Source: Burkholderiales bacterium
Lineage (GTDB): Bacteria; Pseudomonadota; Gammaproteobacteria; Burkholderiales; SG8-39
Reading direction: 5' to 3'
Assembly: GCA_027457185.1 (NCBI GenBank)
Contig: DAIDTN010000127.1
Coordinates: 1 to 9,403, forward strand
DNA length: 9,403 nucleotides
The notes beneath the pieces were generated by a model that did no database searches, had not been told where the DNA came from, and saw nothing but the letters and a program-made list of their open reading frames with translations. The translations under genes were made by a program, and so were the position numbers. Of the stretch, positions 6,120 to 9,403 are shown one piece after another. Every line of letters begins with the position of its first letter. Position 1 is the first letter of the stretch.

Positions 6120-6851
6120 ATGGCGATCCTGTTGTTTACCGATTTTGGTTCGGGCGACATCTACGTCGGCCAGGTGAAGGCGGTGCTGCAGGGGCTCGCA
6201 CCGGGCATTGCGGTAATCGATTTGCTGCACGACGCGCCGGCGTTCAACGTGCGTGCCGGCGCGCACCTGCTCGCAGCCCTGGCCGACCGTTTTGCACCAG
6301 GCAGCGTGTTTCTGACCGTGGTCGATCCCGGCGTCGGGGGGGCGCGCAGCGCTGTCGTCGTGCACGCGGATGGCCGCTACTATGTCGGCCCCGACAACGG
6401 CCTGCTGTCGGTAGTCGCTGCGCGCGCGCGCAAGAGCGATTGCCGGTGTGTTCTTTGGCAGCCGCCGCAGCTCTCGGCCTCGTTCCACGGACGCGACCTG
6501 TTCGCGCCGGTGGCCGCCACGCTGGCCGCGCAAGGCGGTTTGCCCGAGGACTGGCTAGTGCCCAGCAGCGTACTCAAAGTCGAATTCGGCGGCGACGACC
6601 TGCCCGAGATCATTTACGTCGATCACTATGGCAACGCCCATACGGGCGTGCGCGCGCGCGGGCTGGCGCGCGCGGCCTCGCTCGTGGTCGGCGCGCATCG
6701 ACTGCCTTATGGGCGCGTGTTTTCCGAAGTCGCCGAGGGTGAGGCGTTCTGGTACGAAAACAGCCAGGGTCTGGTGGAGATCGCGGTAAACTGCGGCAGC
6801 GCGGCGCAGTTGCTTGGCCTCAAAATCGGCGACGAAGTAGCCTGGCGTTGA
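6120..6851 (+). CDS. S-adenosyl-L-methionine hydrolase (adenosine-forming), DUF62 family
   Basis: Members of this family split SAM with water into adenosine and L-methionine; the fluorinase and chlorinase of actinomycetes are relatives that use halide. The 243-residue protein shows the N-terminal TDFGSGDIYVGQVK (7-20), VVDPGVGGAR (67-76), DGRYYVGPDNGLL (84-96), FHGRDLFAPVAA (122-133) and the C-terminal-domain motif IIYVDHYGN. Asp69, Arg76 and His123 sit where the water-activating Asp-Arg-His triad of the hydrolytic enzymes lies, so the hydrolase reaction is favoured over halogenation. I chose the ATG at 6120; an upstream ATG at 6112 is in another frame. It is a cytosolic enzyme with no signal peptide. 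It follows the alpha-operon terminator by 20 bases and converges with the glycerate kinase gene. The biological purpose of SAM hydrolysis is unclear for the family. Confidence 0.88.
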   Translation: MAILLFTDFGSGDIYVGQVKAVLQGLAPGIAVIDLLHDAPAFNVRAGAHLLAALADRFAPGSVFLTVVDPGVGGARSAVVVHADGRYYVGPDNGLLSVVAARARKSDCRCVLWQPPQLSASFHGRDLFAPVAATLAAQGGLPEDWLVPSSVLKVEFGGDDLPEIIYVDHYGNAHTGVRARGLARAASLVVGAHRLPYGRVFSEVAEGEAFWYENSQGLVEIAVNCGSAAQLLGLKIGDEVAWR

Positions 6852-6859
6852 GCGTTCCT
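6850..6859 (+). repeat. 10-base direct repeat, copy 1
   Basis: GAGCGTTCCT begins within the TGA stop of the SAM hydrolase gene. An identical copy lies at 6962-6971, and the two bracket almost exactly the convergent intergenic gap. Significance unknown. Confidence 0.4.
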
Positions 6860-6882
6860 GCGCGGTTCGCGCCATTACGCGG

Positions 6883-6906
6883 CGGCGCGCGATGGTCGGC
6901 GCGCCG
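6883..6906. other. GC hairpin between convergent genes
   Basis: CGGCGCGC (6883-6890) pairs with GCGCGCCG (6899-6906) around an eight-base loop. It is 31 bases after the stop of the plus-strand SAM hydrolase gene and could stop or protect that transcript, but no T-run follows. The intergenic region 6852-6970 holds nothing else convincing besides this, a second hairpin and a direct repeat. Confidence 0.4.
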
Positions 6907-6941
6907 ATAGACGAGATTTCCCGCTTCTGACAACCGGCCCG

Positions 6942-6962
6942 CCGATCGGAATGATCGATCGG
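6942..6962. other. Hairpin just downstream of the glycerate kinase stop
   Basis: CCGATCG (6942-6948) pairs with CGATCGG (6956-6962) around a seven-base loop. On the minus strand it begins nine bases after the glycerate kinase stop. It may be the 3' end structure of that message; there is no T-run, so calling it a terminator is not justified. Confidence 0.4.
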
Positions 6963-6971
6963 AGCGTTCCT
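6962..6971 (+). repeat. 10-base direct repeat, copy 2
   Basis: GAGCGTTCCT, identical to 6850-6859, ends at the last base of the glycerate kinase stop codon (TGA on the minus strand, 6971-6973). No terminal inverted repeats are seen inside the pair, so an insertion scar is only one possible reading. Confidence 0.4.
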
Positions 6972-8242
6972 CATAGTACAAGTATCGCCCGGAAATCGTT
7001 GACATTGGTCCGCGTCGGGCCGGTCACGACCAGATCGTTCAACGTCTCGAAAAAGCTGTAGCCATCGTTGTTCGCCAGGAGCCTCTTCGCCGAGACGCCC
7101 GCCGCTGCCGCGCGCACGAGCGCATCCGGCGCCAGCACCGCACCGGCGTTATCCTCGGAGCCGTCGATGCCATCGGTATCGCAGGCGAGCGCGTGGACAT
7201 TCGCCATGCCGCCCAGTTCCAGCGCGAGCGACAGCAGGAACTCGGTGCAGCGGCCGCCGCGGCCATTGCCGCGCACGGTGACGGTGCATTCGCCGCCCGA
7301 AATCAGCGCCACAGGGGGTTTGAACGGCTCGCCCTGTCCCCGGATCTGGCGCACCAGCGCGGCGTAAACCTTGGCGACTTCGCTCGCCTCGCCGGTGACG
7401 CTGTCGCCCAGCACCGCGGGCGTAATTCCCTGAGCGCGGAAATAAGCGGCCGCAGCCTGCAGCGAGTTTTGAGCCGTGGCAATAATGCGGTTCTCCACGC
7501 GCCGGAACAGCCTGTCCCCGGGCTTGGGCGTCTCGGCAATCTCACCATGCGCGCCGCGCGCGAGATGCGCCAGCACCGGCGCCGGCGCCTTGACGCCATA
7601 GCGCGCGATGATGTCCTGTGCATCCTGGTAGGTGCTCGGATCGGGCGCACAGGGACCTGAGCCGATGTGGGTGGGGTCGTCACCGGTCACGTCGGAGATG
7701 ATCAGCGCCAGCACCCGCGCCCGGCACGCTGCGGCGAGTTTGCCGCCCTGGATGCCGGACAGGTGTTTGCGCACCGTGTTCATGTCCTGGATCGGGGCAC
7801 CGCAGCGCAGCAGTTCCTTCGTCGTGGCCCTCAGCTCGTCCATGCTTATGCCTTCGACTGGCAGGCTCAGGAGACTGGATCCGCCGCCCGACAGCAGCGC
7901 GAGCAGCAGATCGTTCGCTCCCAGTGCTTTCGCGCGGCGCAGAATTTCCTGTGCCGCTTTCTCGCCGCTCTCGTCCGGGACCGGATGGCCCGCCTCTACG
8001 ACTTTAATCCTGTTGGTGAGCAAGCCATGCTGGTAGCGCGTAATAACGAGGCCGGTTAGCGGCGCGGCGGATGGCCAGTGCTGCTCGACCGCGAGCGCCA
8101 TGGCGGCGGCGGCCTTGCCCGCGCCAACCACCAGTGTCTTGCCTGCCGGCGGTTGTGGCAAGTGCGGCGGCAGGATCTTGCGCGCATCGGCGGCGCCGAT
8201 TGCAGCGTGAAAGCTTTCAATGAGCAGCGTGCGCGCATCCAT
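6971..8242 (-). CDS. gckA: Glycerate 2-kinase, type-2 (MOFRL) family
   Basis: This family (GckA/TtuD) phosphorylates D-glycerate with ATP to 2-phosphoglycerate, feeding glycolate/glyoxylate, tartrate or serine-cycle carbon into glycolysis; database entries often mislabel it hydroxypyruvate reductase. The 423-residue protein has VVGAGKAAAAM (38-48, with the conserved Lys43), the glycine-rich LLSGGGSSLLSLP (116-128), SDVTGDDPTHIGSGP (183-197), ISGGECTVTV followed by GRGGRCTEFLL (314-336), and the C-terminal MOFRL block with CDTDGIDGSEDNAGA (354-368) and TNVNDFRAIL (412-421). I chose the ATG at 8242; the frame runs 13 codons further without a ribosome binding site. Cys332 stands where many members have Asn in the GGRN motif. 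It follows the alpha/beta hydrolase by 57 bases on the same strand. The choice between the gckA and ttuD names is arbitrary from sequence alone. Confidence 0.9.
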   Translation of the reverse strand: MDARTLLIESFHAAIGAADARKILPPHLPQPPAGKTLVVGAGKAAAAMALAVEQHWPSAAPLTGLVITRYQHGLLTNRIKVVEAGHPVPDESGEKAAQEILRRAKALGANDLLLALLSGGGSSLLSLPVEGISMDELRATTKELLRCGAPIQDMNTVRKHLSGIQGGKLAAACRARVLALIISDVTGDDPTHIGSGPCAPDPSTYQDAQDIIARYGVKAPAPVLAHLARGAHGEIAETPKPGDRLFRRVENRIIATAQNSLQAAAAYFRAQGITPAVLGDSVTGEASEVAKVYAALVRQIRGQGEPFKPPVALISGGECTVTVRGNGRGGRCTEFLLSLALELGGMANVHALACDTDGIDGSEDNAGAVLAPDALVRAAAAGVSAKRLLANNDGYSFFETLNDLVVTGPTRTNVNDFRAILVL

Positions 8243-8251
8243 GACCGGCGC

Positions 8252-8257
8252 AAGATA
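8252..8257 (-). promoter_or_regulatory. Possible -10 element upstream of the glycerate kinase gene
   Basis: On the minus strand TATCTT lies nine bases before the ATG at 8242 and matches four of six -10 positions. A transcript starting about seven bases later would have a leader of only about three bases, fitting the absence of a ribosome binding site. The -35 region (TGGCGA at 17-base spacing) is poor. Weak evidence. Confidence 0.25.
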
Positions 8258-8299
8258 GCAGCTTTCCGCGGTGCTCGCCACGCCGCAGCGTCGGCGATG

Positions 8300-9148
8300 T
8301 CACCGGTTCATCATCGCCATCGCACCGTTGAACAGGACGCTATTCGGATCGGCCAGTGTTTCAAGCACCGTGAGGTGATTGCAGCCGGGCGTCGGCAGGT
8401 CGCCGGCAAAGGCATAGCGCCAGGTCCGGGCGATGAGCGCGTTCTGGCGCTTGAACTCGTCGCTTTCCTCCCCGCCGACCGCCGTATACAGCGGCGCGGT
8501 GGTGGCAGGCGGGATGTGCACCGGGCTCAGCCTGCGCGCCAGCGCCGCGTCCAGCTTCAGATCCTGATTCACGAACGGGGCATGCACCAGCGGCTCCAGG
8601 TCGTAGATGCCGCTGATCGCCAGGCCCCCTTTCACCAGGTTGTAGGGCAGTTGCGGCATGTAGGCGCTCCAGCGCGCCGCCAGCATCATCGCCGTCAGGT
8701 GGGCGCCGGCCGAATGCCCGGCCACGTACAGCCTGCCTGGATTGGCACCGTAGCGCGCGCCGTAGTGCCACAGCCAGGCGATGGCGAGCAGGTTCTGCTT
8801 GACGATATCCTCGATCCCGATTTCGGGGCAAAGTCCGTAATTGGGCAAGGCCAGGGTCACGCCGCGGCGGGTGAATGCGGGCGCGAGATAGGAAAAATCG
8901 CTTTTGTCGCGCGACCTCCAGTAGCCGCCGTGGATGAACACGAGCAGGGCCTCGCTCCGGCCCTCTGCCGGGAAGATATCGAGTCTTTCCGCCGCGCTCG
9001 CACCGTACGGTATATCCAGGCGGCAGGGCAAGTGAGCGCGCGCTTCCGCTGAACGCTTCGCGCCGCGCTCGAAAATCTGCGCATGATCGGGAATCATCGC
9101 GCGGGCGTTATATTGCCGGTCGTTGTAGGCGGTAAGGGCGTCTGTCAT
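8300..9148 (-). CDS. Alpha/beta hydrolase, kynurenine formamidase-like (HGGYW type)
   Basis: This 282-residue protein is a cytosolic serine hydrolase of the alpha/beta fold, esterase/lipase branch. The oxyanion-hole motif HGGYW is at 73-77, LPNYGLCPE at 101-109, and the nucleophile elbow GHSAGAH at 144-150 with Ser146. The strand ISGIYDL follows at 178-184. The likely acid lies in GGEESDEF (225-232), probably Asp230, and the catalytic His is His258 in CNHLTVLE. HGGYW hydrolases include arylformamidases that split N-formylkynurenine, but the group covers many esterases and no tryptophan-catabolism gene lies nearby, so the substrate is open. I chose the ATG at 9148, which has GGAG six bases upstream (minus strand, 9155-9158), over a TTG ten codons further without support. 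Confidence 0.85.
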   Translation of the reverse strand: MTDALTAYNDRQYNARAMIPDHAQIFERGAKRSAEARAHLPCRLDIPYGASAAERLDIFPAEGRSEALLVFIHGGYWRSRDKSDFSYLAPAFTRRGVTLALPNYGLCPEIGIEDIVKQNLLAIAWLWHYGARYGANPGRLYVAGHSAGAHLTAMMLAARWSAYMPQLPYNLVKGGLAISGIYDLEPLVHAPFVNQDLKLDAALARRLSPVHIPPATTAPLYTAVGGEESDEFKRQNALIARTWRYAFAGDLPTPGCNHLTVLETLADPNSVLFNGAMAMMNR

Positions 9149-9216
9149 GGCTGGCTCCGGAACAGCTGCATCGACCAAAATCCGGCCCTCGATCGCCGAG
9201 TCCCGGGCTTAATCCC

Positions 9217-9403
9217 TCAACTATTCGAGCCCTTCGGTCGCAGTTCCCTGAGCTGGTCCCATAGCTCGACCGCCTGTCCCCTTGCCAGGTAGTTGCGCAC
9301 ATACAGGGCAACGCGCTCATCCTCGATGAAGCTCGCCGAAGACTTCGCGCCCAGAATCGCGGCCGGGAGCTGCGGCCGGGCGATGACGAAGCCCTGCACG
9401 TAG
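9217..9403 (-). CDS. C-terminal end of an unidentified protein, possibly EAL-domain
   Basis: The reading frame is open from the window end to TGA at 9217-9219 and encodes the last 61 residues of a longer protein whose start lies beyond the window. The visible sequence begins YVQGFVIARPQLPAA. This resembles the closing motif of EAL cyclic-di-GMP phosphodiesterase domains, where a VQGY or VQGF step is followed by a GRP or SRP turn. The rest (FIEDERVALYVRNYLARG and ELWDQLRELRPKGSNS) is helical and charged and I do not recognise it. The GTG at 9399 is internal. The family call depends on one short motif and is tentative; that a real gene ends here is more secure. It precedes the alpha/beta hydrolase on the same strand by 68 bases, with no clear terminator between. 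Confidence 0.5.
   Translation of the reverse strand, partial: YVQGFVIARPQLPAAILGAKSSASFIEDERVALYVRNYLARGQAVELWDQLRELRPKGSNS

Noticed and set aside
6098..6742. A 214-codon plus-strand frame overlapping the SAM hydrolase
   Set aside because: An Arg/Ala-rich out-of-frame shadow; the DUF62 motifs are all in the frame starting at 6120.
8243..8281. A longer N-terminus for glycerate kinase (13 extra codons)
   Set aside because: No ribosome binding site, and a family-like N-terminus (MDARTLLIESFHAAI) begins at the ATG at 8242.
8281..8296. Hairpin CGCCG/CGGCG between the hydrolase and glycerate kinase as a terminator
   Set aside because: The stem is only 5 bp in GC-rich DNA and lacks a T-run; likely chance.
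8078..9052. A 324-codon plus-strand open frame opposite the hydrolase and glycerate kinase
   Set aside because: No recognisable motifs, Arg/His/Gln-rich, and antisense to two genes with complete catalytic motifs.
9149..9178. TTG start ten codons upstream for the alpha/beta hydrolase
   Set aside because: The ATG at 9148 has a well-placed GGAG; the TTG has none and the added residues match no family feature.

Overview
This window is the downstream half of a ribosomal-protein gene cluster from a GC-rich betaproteobacterium, followed by four genes outside that cluster. The assignment rests on the gene order (infA between secY and rpmJ, then rpsM-rpsK-rpsD-rpoA-rplQ) and on the betaproteobacterial look of the S5, S4 and RpoA sequences. 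I cannot name a genus.

Layout. Positions 1-3030 (+) hold the end of the spc operon: rpsE (5' end cut off by the window), rpmD, rplO, secY, infA and rpmJ. The genes overlap by one base or are closely spaced, except for a 49-base gap before rpmJ. Positions 3031-3093 hold a probable promoter with a perfect TATAAT. Positions 3094-6049 (+) hold the alpha operon: rpsM, rpsK, rpsD, rpoA and rplQ, with two tandem GC hairpins between rpoA and rplQ. The operon ends in a strong intrinsic terminator at 6068-6099. At 6120-6851 (+) lies a DUF62-family S-adenosyl-L-methionine hydrolase (adenosine-forming). On the minus strand, converging on it, are a type-2 (MOFRL) glycerate kinase at 6971-8242, an HGGYW-type alpha/beta hydrolase at 8300-9148, and the C-terminal end of what may be an EAL-domain protein at 9217-9403.

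How the genes work together. The first eleven genes supply ribosomal proteins of both subunits, initiation factor IF-1, the SecYEG channel core and the RNA polymerase alpha subunit. This is the usual co-regulated growth-machinery cluster. The four later genes share no evident pathway: one SAM-degrading enzyme, one glycerate-phosphorylating enzyme, one esterase/amidase-like hydrolase and one possible signalling protein.

Novelty. I see no mobile element, CRISPR array, RNA gene or undescribed multi-gene system. The points worth a second look are a 66-68-residue Lys/Ala-rich tail on L15, a well-formed alpha-operon promoter that would leave a leader too short for the E. coli-type S4 control element, the hairpin pair before rplQ, a four-cysteine S4, and two genes with promoter-like elements placed for leaderless or nearly leaderless transcripts.
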